This document shows, in pieces, positions 9,435 to 18,559 of a DNA stretch of 64,000 nucleotides. The DNA comes from Burkholderiales bacterium 67-32. GTDB taxonomy: Bacteria; Pseudomonadota; Gammaproteobacteria; Burkholderiales; Burkholderiaceae_B. Below the pieces are notes generated by a model that was not told where the DNA came from, did no database searches, and saw only the letters and a list, made by a program, of their open reading frames with translations. A program made the position numbers and the translations under genes. Every line of letters starts with the position of its first letter. Positions within the stretch are counted from its first letter, which is position 1. The stretch spans positions 275,958-339,957 of the forward strand of contig MKUP01000006.1 of NCBI GenBank assembly GCA_001898625.1, written 5' to 3'.

Positions 9435-11045
9435 ATGCCCGCGGCCGACCTGCTCCCGATGGTAGAACAAGAACTCAAGTTTTCCGTCCCCTGGGCCGCG
9501 CGCAAGGCTGTCGCCGGCCAGTTCGTTTCCCTGTCATCCGCGCCCCGCATGCATCTGCGCGCGGTGTACTTCGACACCCCCGACAGGCAGCTGGCCCGCC
9601 AGCGCGCGGCGATCCGGCTGCGCCAGGAGGGCCGCAAGTGGGTGCAGACCTTCAAGATGGCCGGCGCCGACGCCATGTCGCGCGTCGAACTGAATCATCC
9701 CAGTCCCGGCCGTACCCTGGACCTGTCCGTCTATGCCGGCACGCCCGCCGAAGCGGTGCTGGCCGGCCTGACCGCCGAACTCGGCGTGCGCTACGAGACC
9801 GACGTCTGGCGCAAGGCGGCCGCGGTGCGTACCCGCGCGGGTTCGGTGGAGGTTGCCTACGACGTGGGCACGATCCGGGCGCAGGGACTGGAGCTGCCGG
9901 TGTGCGAGCTGGAGTTCGAACTGCTGTCCGGGCGGCCCCAGGCGCTGTTCATCGTGGCCGGCCGCTGGCTGGCCCGGCATGGCCTGGTGCTGGACCTGCG
10001 CAGCAAGGCCGAGCGCGGCGACGGGCTGGCCAATGCCGCGGCTCGCATCGCTGCCGCGCCGCTGGACGAACGGCCCCAGGTCAGGGAAGCGGAGATCGCC
10101 GCGTTCTGGGCGCCGCGCTTCGCCACCGGGATCGGGCTGGGCCGGGACGAGACGCCCGATCAGGCGCTGGCCGCGATGACCGCTGAATGCTTCGAGCAGA
10201 TTGCTCGCAACGCGGCGCCGTTGGCGGCAGCCGACGCGCCTCCCGGGGTGAGGCTGGGCGGTGCCGAGCACGTGCACCAGTTGCGAGTCGGCATGCGCCG
10301 GCTGCGATCGGCCTGGAAGCTGCTGGACGGCAATGCCGAACTGCCCCCGGCGGGGTTGCAGGACGGCGCGCGCCGGCATTTCGCCGACTTCGGCCGGGTC
10401 CGCGACCAGGACGTGATGGGCGGCGAGGTCCTGTCCGCGCTGGTCGATGCCGGCATGCCGCCCTTGACGTGGCAGCCGCAGGGCGGGACCGATGCGGCCA
10501 CCCTGGCATCGTCCGTGGACTTCCAGTCATGGCTGCTAGGTCTTCTGGCCTGGAACGTGGGAATACGCGAGCCCGCTCCCGGTTTGCCCATGGCCGGCGG
10601 TCTGCCGGCGGCCGAACCGGCCGTGGCACCGGAGCCCGCGCGCCCCGTCCGTCTCGCGCGCGCCGTCACGCCGCGCCTGCGGAAATGGCACGGCCGGCTG
10701 GTCCGCGAGGGGCGGCATTTCGTGCGGCTGGAGGACGAGCGCCGCCACGCGCTGCGCAAGCTGGCCAAGCGCCTGCGCTACGGCCTGGCCTTGTCGGCGC
10801 CCCTGTACCGCGCCGCGCGCGTTCGCGCCTATCGCAAGAAGCTCGCGGCCCTGCAGGACATCCTGGGCGAGATCAACGACCTGGTCGTGGCGCGCACGCA
10901 CTATGCATCGCTGGCCGACGCGCATTCCCAGGCCTGGTTCGCGTTGGGATGGATCGCCGCGCGCCTGCGGGAACTGGAGGTTCAGGCCGAGGCGGCCTTC
11001 GGCGTGCTGGCCGAGGTCAAGGTGCCCTGGAAGGCCCGGCGGTGA
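9435..11045 (+). CDS. CYTH-CHAD domain protein
   Basis: Cytoplasmic protein of about 536 aa. The N-terminal CYTH (triphosphate tunnel) domain, about residues 10-200, opens with EQELKFS, the EXEXK-type metal-binding strand, and has RLRQEG and TFKMAG with tunnel-lining basic residues. The C-terminal CHAD domain, about 215-530, has helical His/Lys/Arg-rich motifs such as HQLRVGMRRLRSAWKLL and LRKLAKRLRYGL, associated with polyphosphate binding. An upstream TTG is possible, but the ATG at 9435 has GAGG six bases before it. It overlaps the convergent racemase-like gene by 29 bp. Inorganic triphosphatase activity is a family inference. Confidence 0.85.
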   Translation: MPAADLLPMVEQELKFSVPWAARKAVAGQFVSLSSAPRMHLRAVYFDTPDRQLARQRAAIRLRQEGRKWVQTFKMAGADAMSRVELNHPSPGRTLDLSVYAGTPAEAVLAGLTAELGVRYETDVWRKAAAVRTRAGSVEVAYDVGTIRAQGLELPVCELEFELLSGRPQALFIVAGRWLARHGLVLDLRSKAERGDGLANAAARIAAAPLDERPQVREAEIAAFWAPRFATGIGLGRDETPDQALAAMTAECFEQIARNAAPLAAADAPPGVRLGGAEHVHQLRVGMRRLRSAWKLLDGNAELPPAGLQDGARRHFADFGRVRDQDVMGGEVLSALVDAGMPPLTWQPQGGTDAATLASSVDFQSWLLGLLAWNVGIREPAPGLPMAGGLPAAEPAVAPEPARPVRLARAVTPRLRKWHGRLVREGRHFVRLEDERRHALRKLAKRLRYGLALSAPLYRAARVRAYRKKLAALQDILGEINDLVVARTHYASLADAHSQAWFALGWIAARLRELEVQAEAAFGVLAEVKVPWKARR

Positions 11046-11745
11046 AGGCGCGGGGCCGCAGGCCCGCGTGGAACCAGGACACCAGGGTATAGGTATCGAA
11101 CACCGGCAGCCCCAGGTCGGCCTCGACCGCCGCCGAATGGACAGGGAAGTTCGCGCATTCGCTGACGATGGCGCCGACCTCGGGGTGCCGGCCGACCAGC
11201 CGGCGGGCCGCCGCGACGACCTCCCGCTCGTGCGCCGCGGTGTCGAACGCCGTCCGGTTCTCGAGCAGGTCGCGCTTGAACAGCGAATCGGGCGGCAATC
11301 CCTCGACCGGCGGCACGCCGGCCACGCCCACGCCCTGGAAATGGGCGGGCGTCAGGGCCTCGGCCACGGGTGTCAGCACGCCTACGGTCCTGCCCGGCGG
11401 CAGCAGCGTCTGCGCCATGGGAATCTGCAACAGGCTGGACGTGGCGATGGGCACCGGGCAGCGCGCGGCCAGCTCGCGTTGCAGCACCGCCAGGAAGCCG
11501 CAACTGGTCACGATGCCGTCCACCCCCATGGCCGCCAGCCCGGCGGCCGCCTGCGCGAACAGCTCCAGCGTGCCGCCGGCCTCGGGGCCGGCGACGCGGG
11601 CGCCGGTCGCGCCCTGGACCATCGCATACTGGACCGGGAAGGGCCAGGTGGCCGCATGGCCGATGTCGCCCGGGACGCGCTGGAAGCCCGTGTCCAGCAG
11701 CAGGATGCCGATGGACACGCCGTGCAGGGAACGGGCGCGCGCCAT
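11017..11745 (-). CDS. Asp/Glu/hydantoin racemase-superfamily protein
   Basis: Cytoplasmic enzyme of 242 aa with the two-cysteine signature of the superfamily: TSCGFLAV near the middle and SECANFPVHS in the C-terminal half, the residues that usually act as the two acid/base catalysts. The start was placed at the ATG giving MARARSLHG; the frame is open far upstream but there overlaps the binding-protein gene. It starts 5 bp after that gene stops, so it is the last gene of the aldehyde dehydrogenase, binding protein, racemase operon. Substrate unknown; a maleate-isomerase or arylmalonate-decarboxylase-like activity is equally possible. Confidence 0.75.
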   Translation of the reverse strand: MARARSLHGVSIGILLLDTGFQRVPGDIGHAATWPFPVQYAMVQGATGARVAGPEAGGTLELFAQAAAGLAAMGVDGIVTSCGFLAVLQRELAARCPVPIATSSLLQIPMAQTLLPPGRTVGVLTPVAEALTPAHFQGVGVAGVPPVEGLPPDSLFKRDLLENRTAFDTAAHEREVVAAARRLVGRHPEVGAIVSECANFPVHSAAVEADLGLPVFDTYTLVSWFHAGLRPRAFTAGPSRAP

Positions 11746-11750
11746 GGGGC

Positions 11751-12725
11751 TCAATCCACGAAGCAGTTGCAGTGCTCGAAGGCCGCCGGGACGGGTTTGC
11801 CCAGCTGGGCGAATTTCTTGCGGCTGATCAGCGCGGCATAGTCCTGGCGGCCCGGTTTGATGGGGGCGAGCTCGGTGGTCTTGCGGCCCTTGAGCAATTC
11901 CGCCGCCAACCGGGCGGCATGCGCGCCCTGCACCTGGTAGGACGCGGCGTAGGACACGGCGACCACGCCCTTCTTGATCAGCTCGGTTTCCGCGCTGAGG
12001 ATGGGAATACGGTAGCGGTCGGTGACCGAGGCCAGCGCCGGCATCGAGGATTGCACCAGGCTGGAGCCGATGGCATAGACGAAGTCGACGCCCGACAGCA
12101 TCTGGGTGCGCTGCTGCACGTCGATGGCCGCATCCACGCTGACGGCCTGCAACGCCAGGCCGGCCCGCTTGGCGGCGCCTTCGATGGATTTCATGGCGAC
12201 CACGTCGTTGGCTTCCCCGGGGGCATACAGGACGCCGAACTTCTTCGCGTCGGGAAAGATCTGGCGGGCGAACTCCAGCACCGCGTCGTAGTCCATCGCG
12301 CTGGCCGAACCCACGAAGCGGGGCCCGCCCTGGTTCCAGTTCGGCACCAGCCCGGCGGCGACCGGATCGCTGATCAGCACGAACACCAGCGGGATGCGCT
12401 TGTCGCTGACGCTGGTGATGGCGGCCTGCGACACCGGCGTGGTCACGGTCAGGATGACCGAGGGCTTGTTGGCCTCGATCTGGTTCAGGATCTGCGGGAT
12501 CATGGCCGGCGTGAAGTTGGCGTCGCTGTAGACGAAGCGCACGTTCTTCCCGTCCACGTAGCCCAGCCTGGCCAGCTCCTGCTTGAAGCCCGATACGCTC
12601 TGGTCCAGGGCCGGATGCGGGCCGAAGTTGGCGATGCCCACGACCATGGGTTCCTGCGCGCCCGCCGCGCAACTGGCCACGAGGGCCGTTCCGGCCATCA
12701 GCCGTCCGAGAAGTTTGCCCAGCAC
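11751..12725 (-). CDS. ABC transporter substrate-binding protein (PF04392 type), orphan
   Basis: Periplasmic receptor, 324 aa. The N-terminal leader contains VASC at about residues 16-19, which fits a lipoprotein signal, so it may be membrane-anchored. VGIANFGPHPALDQSVSGF and YVDGKNVRFVYSDANF mark the ABC_sub_bind family, related to tryptophan/tyrosine receptors. It is a clear paralogue of the protein at 20279-21268, including an unusual C-terminal end CNCFVD. No permease or ATPase adjoins it; it probably shares the membrane complex encoded at 18560-20252. It lies between the aldehyde dehydrogenase and racemase-like genes. Confidence 0.85.
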   Translation of the reverse strand: MLGKLLGRLMAGTALVASCAAGAQEPMVVGIANFGPHPALDQSVSGFKQELARLGYVDGKNVRFVYSDANFTPAMIPQILNQIEANKPSVILTVTTPVSQAAITSVSDKRIPLVFVLISDPVAAGLVPNWNQGGPRFVGSASAMDYDAVLEFARQIFPDAKKFGVLYAPGEANDVVAMKSIEGAAKRAGLALQAVSVDAAIDVQQRTQMLSGVDFVYAIGSSLVQSSMPALASVTDRYRIPILSAETELIKKGVVAVSYAASYQVQGAHAARLAAELLKGRKTTELAPIKPGRQDYAALISRKKFAQLGKPVPAAFEHCNCFVD

Positions 12726-12789
12726 GGTTTTCTCCTGCCAAGAACGGGAAACGCCCGTGCACCGCTTGGCCGGCGCGCGGGCGCGAGTG

Positions 12790-14217
12790 TCAGGCCTCGA
12801 GTTCCGAAAGCTCGGTCAGGGGCTTGATGCCGCCTTCGTTGGCGATCAGCGCGCGCTTGCGGACGTAGCGCAGGATGCTGGTCGCGCCATAGCGCGAGCC
12901 GCCCATGCCGGACATCTTGAAGGCGGTCTTCTCGCCGTCGAACATCATGCCGCGCTGCAGCTCGGTGTCGTTGATGCTGACGCCGCCCGCCTCCATCAGC
13001 GTCGCGAAATCACCCGCGGTGTGGGTGTCGGGACCGAACACGGCGCCCGACAGGCCGAAGACCGTGTCGTTGACCAGGCGGGCGGCCTCCTCGACGGAGC
13101 CGAATTTCATGACCGGCACGACGGGACCGAAGGTTTCCTCGGTCATGACCGCCATGCTGTGGTCCACGCCGGTGACGATGGTGGGATCCAGCCAGATCGC
13201 GCCGCCCACGTTTTCGACCTTGCCGCCCGACAGGATCCGGGCGCCGCGCGCCACCGCGTCCTGAAGCTGGGTTTCGACGATGGCGCCCTGGGCCTCGAAG
13301 ATGAACGGGCCGTAATGGCCGCCGTCCCCCGCCGCGTGGCTGCGCCGCAGCGTGGCGGCCTGCCGCAGCAGTTCGGCGACGAACTCGTCATGCACCGAGG
13401 CATCCACGTACACGCGCTCGATCGCATAGCAGACCTGCCCGGTGTTGTAGATGGCGCTGCGCAGGATGCTGGTGGCGGCGCGGGCGAGATCCGAGCCCGC
13501 CAGCACCACCGCCGGATCCTTGCCGCCCAGTTCCAGGAAGGCCGGGATGAAGGCTTCGGCCGCGGCAAGCGCGATCCTGCGGCCGGTCTTGATGCTGCCC
13601 GTGAAGACGATGGCATCGCTGTTGGCCACCACGGCCTGCCCGGTTTCGGCGCCGCCGCGCACCAGCGTGATGATGTGCGCGAGCTCGGGGACGTCGTCGA
13701 TCGAACGCTGCAGCGGCTCGACGAAGCGCGGCGTGACTTCGCTGGGCTTGACCATCACGGCCGCGCCGGCGACCAGCGCCGGGATCGCGTCGATGAAGGA
13801 CAGCACCAGCGGAAAATTCCAGGGGCTGATGACGCCCACCAGCGGGTAGGGAACCAGGGTGGTCTTGAAGATGATCTCGTCGTTGTGCGAGAACTTGCGG
13901 AAGGGCTGGGCCAGCACCTGGGGCGCCGCCTCGCAGTAGCCGTGGATGAAGTGCTCGACGGCGCCGAGTTCCTCGTGGGAGATGCGCGTGCGGCCGGTGT
14001 CGACGCTGAGCGCCGCGGCGATTTCGGTCGCGTGCCGGCCCAGGGCCTCGGCCCATTTCTTCAGGATGGCGACGCGGCGCTCCAGTCCGCCCGAGAACCA
14101 GGCACGCTGCGCCTCGCGCGCCGCCTTGGCCTTGGCGGCGATGTCCGCCGGGCTGGTGGATTCGAACCGGTAATCCCGTTCGCCGCTGCGTGGATTCCGT
14201 ACTTCCATGACTGCCAT
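12790..14217 (-). CDS. NAD(P)-dependent aldehyde dehydrogenase
   Basis: Soluble aldehyde dehydrogenase, 475 aa, oxidising an aldehyde to its acid. Key residues are present: N134 in SPWNFP (oxyanion), K157 in VMVKPSE (cofactor), E229 in FLELGGKDP (general base) and the nucleophile C263 in NTGQVCYA. The last motif matches aldehyde and succinate-semialdehyde dehydrogenases. It leads a leftward operon with the binding protein (64-bp gap) and the racemase-like protein. A CCTAG-type motif lies about 95 bp upstream. The substrate is not identifiable; nearby UbiD and ThDP enzymes suggest an aromatic aldehyde. Confidence 0.9.
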   Translation of the reverse strand: MAVMEVRNPRSGERDYRFESTSPADIAAKAKAAREAQRAWFSGGLERRVAILKKWAEALGRHATEIAAALSVDTGRTRISHEELGAVEHFIHGYCEAAPQVLAQPFRKFSHNDEIIFKTTLVPYPLVGVISPWNFPLVLSFIDAIPALVAGAAVMVKPSEVTPRFVEPLQRSIDDVPELAHIITLVRGGAETGQAVVANSDAIVFTGSIKTGRRIALAAAEAFIPAFLELGGKDPAVVLAGSDLARAATSILRSAIYNTGQVCYAIERVYVDASVHDEFVAELLRQAATLRRSHAAGDGGHYGPFIFEAQGAIVETQLQDAVARGARILSGGKVENVGGAIWLDPTIVTGVDHSMAVMTEETFGPVVPVMKFGSVEEAARLVNDTVFGLSGAVFGPDTHTAGDFATLMEAGGVSINDTELQRGMMFDGEKTAFKMSGMGGSRYGATSILRYVRKRALIANEGGIKPLTELSELEA

Positions 14218-14310
14218 TGTGTGCCTCGCTAGTTGTTCCCATCGGGGGATGGGACGATCCTATGCGAAGCATGGGGCGGCGATCAGCCCCGCGCGCTCAT
14301 CAATGCCGAT

Positions 14311-14325
14311 TTCCTAGAAAAGGCA
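14311..14325 (+). promoter_or_regulatory. CCTAG-type motif upstream of the aldehyde dehydrogenase
   Basis: TTCCTAGAAAAGGCA, about 95 bp upstream of the aldehyde dehydrogenase start. It matches 13 of 15 positions of TTCCTAGATGAGGCA at 21378-21392 upstream of the ABC transporter and porin. CTAG is normally scarce in such GC-rich genomes. A binding site for a shared regulator, perhaps the adjacent AraC protein, is inferred. Confidence 0.4.
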
Positions 14326-14354
14326 TCTGTTTCCCGAAAGCGGGCCGGATGCGA

Positions 14355-15470
14355 TCAATGCGTACCCGGCGGATGCAGCGGATCGCCGGCGTGGCGGGCC
14401 AGGACTTCCTCGGCGCTGCCCATGCGGCGGGCGTCCTTGGGCGCGAAGCCGAAGTGCTCGCGGAACGAGGCGGTGAAGCTGGTCTGATGCTGGTAGCCCA
14501 CGGCACAGGCCACTTCGTTGACGGACAGGCGGTCCTGGATGAGCAGGTTCAGCGCGCGGTTCATGCGGTGGCTGTGGCCGAACTCGAACACCGTCATGCC
14601 ATACAGGAACTTGAAGCCGCGCTTGAGCTTGGACGTGTTGGTGCCCACCGCGCGCGCCAGTTCCGGGATGGTGGGCACGCGCGTCATGTCCGACAGCATG
14701 ATGTCGCGCGCCTTCTCGATCAGGCGCAGGTCGCGGGTGGAGAACACGCCCGGGGCGTTCTCGCTTTCTATGTGGTTCTGCCACAGGTCCAGCGAGGCGC
14801 ACAGGATCTCGCTGGCTTTGGCCTCGGCCAGCAGCAGGCGGCGATAGCCCTGGTAGGGGTTGGCCAGCAGTTTCTCGATGGCGTGCAGCACTTCCACGCC
14901 CACCGGCATCTGATGGCAGAAGACCTGTTCGTTGCCCACGGCGTCCAGCTTCTTCTGGAAGGCGTTGCCGGCGCCCAGCGAGGCGCGGACGAAGGCGTCG
15001 AAATAGGCCTGCGTGACATACATGCTGACCATGCGCCACGATCCGGGGCCGCAATGTACCTGGTAGAGCATGTCGTCGCCCTGCTGCACCACCGTGAGGT
15101 TGGGCGAGCCGATCTGCACTTCGCCCGACTCCGAGAACTCGACGCGCGCCGGGCCCTTGAGCACGAAGTGGAATTCGACGAAGCCTTCAGGCAGCACGCT
15201 TTCGGTGCGCTCCTTCGTGTAGCGGCAACTGGTGATGACCAGGAAGATCTCGTCCCGCAGGCTGATCAGTTCCCAATAGCCCTCGGACGGATCCTGGGAA
15301 ACGGCCACGCGCTGCCCGTAGATGCCGGGGCCCTTGGCCTGGGGAACGGCGTGCTCGGCCGTTGCGCGCAGGCTGTGGAAGGCTTCGGTGGTCCGGGCAT
15401 GCCGGCCCGCCAGCCGCGTCCTGAACAGTCCGTCGTCGCTCTGGTCGGGACGAAAGGGGAAGGTATTCAT
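14355..15470 (-). CDS. AraC-family transcriptional regulator
   Basis: Regulator of 371 aa. The N-terminal half (about 40-200) is a cupin-like effector-sensing region; the C-terminal 100 residues hold two helix-turn-helix units, IPELARAVGTNTSKLKRGF and SVNEVACAVGYQHQTSFTASF, followed by FGFAPKDARR, the family consensus end (PchR-like). The start ATG (MNTFPFRPD) was chosen from the conserved N-terminus; the frame stays open upstream through the antisense of the ubiD genes. It is divergent from the tandem ubiD genes with a 204-bp control region, so it probably regulates them. Confidence 0.88.
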   Translation of the reverse strand: MNTFPFRPDQSDDGLFRTRLAGRHARTTEAFHSLRATAEHAVPQAKGPGIYGQRVAVSQDPSEGYWELISLRDEIFLVITSCRYTKERTESVLPEGFVEFHFVLKGPARVEFSESGEVQIGSPNLTVVQQGDDMLYQVHCGPGSWRMVSMYVTQAYFDAFVRASLGAGNAFQKKLDAVGNEQVFCHQMPVGVEVLHAIEKLLANPYQGYRRLLLAEAKASEILCASLDLWQNHIESENAPGVFSTRDLRLIEKARDIMLSDMTRVPTIPELARAVGTNTSKLKRGFKFLYGMTVFEFGHSHRMNRALNLLIQDRLSVNEVACAVGYQHQTSFTASFREHFGFAPKDARRMGSAEEVLARHAGDPLHPPGTH

Positions 15471-15587
15471 CGGCTCTCCGTGCGGCCGGACATTCGGCGG
15501 TGGCATACGGTACGGTGGCGCGGTCGACCGGGCAATCCGGGCTAACACGCGTATGGCGGCGTCCGCGACATCAAGTTGTTCCGTAAT

Positions 15588-15593
15588 CCTAGG
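15588..15593. promoter_or_regulatory. CCTAGG palindrome in the araC/ubiD control region
   Basis: The 6-bp palindrome CCTAGG lies 87 bp upstream of the first ubiD start within the divergent araC-ubiD intergenic region. It shares the CCTAG core with the motifs at 14311 and 21359-21392. As a single short word it is weak evidence alone. Confidence 0.25.
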
Positions 15594-15674
15594 TTTTCGC
15601 CACATCCGGCAAAGAAGCGTGGCCCCGGCCGTTGCTATCGTCGGATCTCCGTCCAACGCAAGACCTTCACATCG

Positions 15675-17015
15675 ATGAGACACTACCTCGACAAGCTCCA
15701 GTCCCGGGGCGAGCTGGTCGTCGTCCACAAGGAAGTGGATCCGCGCTTCGAGGCCGCCGCGATCGCCCGCCGGCTGCAGTCCGAGTCCAGGCAGGCCGTG
15801 CTGTTCTCCCATGTCCGCGGCAGCGCGCTGCCCGTGGTCATGAACGTCTACAGCGAACACCAGCGCCTGCGCGAAATCATCCGCTGCGGGCGCAAGACCT
15901 TCTGCGAACGCCTGGGCGAGGAGATCGCGTTGGCGGCCACGCTGGGGCAGGGCGCCTGGATGGAAGATACCGACACTGGCGACGACTGGTGCTCGGGCAC
16001 GCTGTCCGATCTGCCCATCCTGACCTATCACGAGCGCGACGGCGGTGCTTACATCACCTCGGGCATCTTCCTGGCGAAGCATCCGGACAGCGGCGTGTCC
16101 AACCTGTCGTTCCACCGGTCGATGAAGATCTCCGACGGCGAACTGCGCGTACGCCTGGGCAGCACGCACGACCTGGCGCGCTGCCAGCAGGCGGCCGAGC
16201 GCGACGGCAAGCCGCTCGAGGTGGCGATCCTGGTCAGCGCCGCGCCCGAGTTGTTCATGGCGGCCTGCGTGTCGCTGCCGCCGGACGCCAGCGAGCTGGC
16301 CCTGGCCGCGGCCATACGCGGCGGACCGCTGCGCATGAAGCGGTGCAGGACCATCGATCTGTCGGTGCCGGCCGCGGCCGACATCGTGATCGAGGGCCGC
16401 ATCCTGCCCAACGAACGCCGTCCGGAGGGCCCCTTCGGCGAGTTCATGGGCTACTACGTGGAGGTGGGTGACAACCATGTGTTCGAGGTCACCCACGTCG
16501 GCTGGCGCAAGAACGCCGTCTTCCACGGCCTGATCTGCGGCTCCAAGGAGGACCTGCGTCCGCTGGAGGCGGCCACGGCCGCCCGCATCTACCAGGCGCT
16601 CAAGGCCCAGGTGCCGGGCGTGCTGGACGTCTCGTGCCAGCCCACGGTCATGAACACCATCATCAAGATCCGCAAGCAGTACGAAGGCCACGGCGGCCAC
16701 GCGCTGCTGGCGGCAATGGGATCGCACCTGGACTACAACAAGTTCTGCGTGGTGGTGGACGAGGACGTCGACATCTATGACATGGACGAGGTGGTCTGGG
16801 CGTTCGTGACGCGTGGCCGCGCCGACACCCGCAGCATGGTGGTGCCCAACGTGCCGGGTTTCTATCGCGATCCCCACAAGGATCACTGGGGGCGCCTGGC
16901 GCTGGATGCGACGCGCCCGTGGGGCCGGGAGGCGGAGTTCGCGCGCAAGCGGATCCCGGGCGAAGACACGGTGGACCTCGCGGAGTACCTGGGCTCGCAG
17001 TGGCCCGCGGCTTAG
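15675..17015 (+). CDS. UbiD-family prenylated-FMN decarboxylase, copy 1
   Basis: Non-oxidative (de)carboxylase of 446 aa that would need prenylated FMN supplied by a UbiX enzyme. The acid/base glutamates lie in the family motif RRPEGPFGE (E251 and E256), followed by FMGYYVEVGDNHVFEV. GVSNLSFHR near residue 140 supplies the N/H region around the metal and prFMN. The ATG giving MRHYLDKLQSRGEL was chosen because it aligns with the second copy. It is highly similar to the gene at 17115, most of all in the second half. No ubiX is in the window. The substrate is probably an aromatic or heteroaromatic carboxylate. Confidence 0.9.
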   Translation: MRHYLDKLQSRGELVVVHKEVDPRFEAAAIARRLQSESRQAVLFSHVRGSALPVVMNVYSEHQRLREIIRCGRKTFCERLGEEIALAATLGQGAWMEDTDTGDDWCSGTLSDLPILTYHERDGGAYITSGIFLAKHPDSGVSNLSFHRSMKISDGELRVRLGSTHDLARCQQAAERDGKPLEVAILVSAAPELFMAACVSLPPDASELALAAAIRGGPLRMKRCRTIDLSVPAAADIVIEGRILPNERRPEGPFGEFMGYYVEVGDNHVFEVTHVGWRKNAVFHGLICGSKEDLRPLEAATAARIYQALKAQVPGVLDVSCQPTVMNTIIKIRKQYEGHGGHALLAAMGSHLDYNKFCVVVDEDVDIYDMDEVVWAFVTRGRADTRSMVVPNVPGFYRDPHKDHWGRLALDATRPWGREAEFARKRIPGEDTVDLAEYLGSQWPAA

Positions 17016-17114
17016 TGGCCGGGATTGACCAATACCGGCCTGATCATCGCTTTTCCTCAAACCGTCATGTGGCTGCCCGGGCCGAAATAGCCGAGCGGCC
17101 CGCTGGAATCCATC

Positions 17115-18446
17115 ATGAGAGACTACCTGGCCAGGCTGAAGGCTCGCGGCGACCTGATCGTCATCGACCGCGAGGTCGATCCCGTCCACGAACTGGCGGC
17201 CGTGGCGGTGCAGTTGCAGCGCAAGTCCGGCAAGGCGGTGCTGTTCAACAAGGTCCGCGGCAGCGACATGCCGGTGGCGATCAACGTCTACAGCAACCAC
17301 GACCGCCTGTGCGAGATCATCCGCTGCGGGGACAGGAATTTCTGCGAACGGCTGGATGAACAGATCCACGAGGCCGCCGGCAATGCCGCATGGCAGCGCG
17401 ACGCCGGGCCTCAGGAATGGCGCGAGGGCAAGCTGAGCGACCTGCCGCTGCTGACGCACCATGGGCGGGATGGCGGCGCCTACATCACGTCGGGCATCTT
17501 CGTCGCCAAGGACCCGCAGACGGGCGTGCCCAATCTGTCGTTCCATCGTTCCCTGTACGTGTCGGACCAGGAACTGCGCATCCGCCTGGGCAGCTCGCAC
17601 GACCTGTACCGCTACCAGCAGGCCGCCGAGGAACGGGACCAGCCGCTGGAGGCCGCCATCGTGATCGGCGCGCCGCCCGAGGTGTTCATGGCGGCCTGCG
17701 TGTCGCTGCCGCCCGAAGGCAACGAACTGGCGCTGGCGTCGGCCATGCGGGGCGCACCCCTGCCCATGCGTCCATGCAAGACCATCGCCCTGTCGGTGCC
17801 GGCCGAGGCCGAGATCGTGATCGAGGGCCGCATTCTGCCGCACGAGCGCCGACCAGAGGGACCCTTCGGCGAATTCATGGGCTACTACGTGGAGGTGGGC
17901 GACAACCACGTGTTCGAGGTCACCCACGTTTCGTGGCGCCAGGGCGCGGTCTACCACGGGCTGGTCTGCGGTTCGCACGAGGACCTGCGGCCGCTGGAGG
18001 CGGCCACGGCGGCGCGCATCTACAAGCACCTGAAGGGCCAGGTCGCGGGCGTGCTGGACGTGACATGCCGGCCCACGGTCATGAATACCATCGTGAAGAT
18101 CCGCAAGCAGTACGAAGGGCACGCCCAGCACGTCCTGCTGGCCGCCATGGGGTCGCACCTCGATTACAACAAGCTGTGCGTGGTGGTGGACGAGGATGTG
18201 AACATCTACGACATGGAAGAGGTGATCTGGGCTTTCCTGACGCGCGGCCGGGCCGATACCCGGACCATGGTCGTCAAGGACGTGCCAGGCTTCTACCGCG
18301 ATCCTCACAAGGACCACTGGGGGCGGTTGGGGCTGGATGCCACCAAGCCATGGGGCCGCGAGGCCGAGTTCGAGCGCAAGCGCATCCCGGGGGATGACGC
18401 GGACATGGTGCTGGCGGATTATCTGGCGCCCGGGCAGCAACTCTAG
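17115..18446 (+). CDS. UbiD-family prenylated-FMN decarboxylase, copy 2
   Basis: Paralogue of the preceding gene, 443 aa, with the same RRPEGPFGEFMGYY catalytic region and GVPNLSFHR. The two copies are nearly identical from about residue 230 to the end and differ mostly in residues 20-120, where substrate contacts are expected. A 99-bp gap separates them and a strong terminator follows. They may form a heteromer or act on different substrates. Tandem duplication within this region is inferred from the similarity and co-orientation. Confidence 0.9.
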   Translation: MRDYLARLKARGDLIVIDREVDPVHELAAVAVQLQRKSGKAVLFNKVRGSDMPVAINVYSNHDRLCEIIRCGDRNFCERLDEQIHEAAGNAAWQRDAGPQEWREGKLSDLPLLTHHGRDGGAYITSGIFVAKDPQTGVPNLSFHRSLYVSDQELRIRLGSSHDLYRYQQAAEERDQPLEAAIVIGAPPEVFMAACVSLPPEGNELALASAMRGAPLPMRPCKTIALSVPAEAEIVIEGRILPHERRPEGPFGEFMGYYVEVGDNHVFEVTHVSWRQGAVYHGLVCGSHEDLRPLEAATAARIYKHLKGQVAGVLDVTCRPTVMNTIVKIRKQYEGHAQHVLLAAMGSHLDYNKLCVVVDEDVNIYDMEEVIWAFLTRGRADTRTMVVKDVPGFYRDPHKDHWGRLGLDATKPWGREAEFERKRIPGDDADMVLADYLAPGQQL

Positions 18447-18483
18447 TACCGGTGCGGATCGCAGGGCCCGTCCGCTAAAAAGC

Positions 18484-18517
18484 AAACAGGGATACTGCGA
18501 CGTATCCCTGTTTTTTT
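18484..18517 (+). terminator. Rho-independent terminator after ubiD copy 2
   Basis: A perfect 12-bp stem, AAACAGGGATAC (18484-18495) and GTATCCCTGTTT (18502-18513), with a 6-nt loop, runs into a stretch of seven T residues. It ends the rightward ubiD unit. An A-rich flank on the left could let it serve the convergent ABC operon too. Confidence 0.92.
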
Positions 18518-18559
18518 ATCGGCCCTGGCAAGGGCGCCGGCAGGAGCCGCCGCCGACAC

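Noticed and set aside
11017..12762. A single 581-codon frame as a fusion of a binding protein and a racemase
   Set aside because: The binding protein is read in another frame; only the last 242 codons of this frame have protein-like motifs.
14355..18485. A 1376-codon leftward open frame across both ubiD genes
   Set aside because: Only its last 371 codons (AraC) look like protein; the rest is low-complexity antisense of the ubiD genes, a usual effect of high GC.
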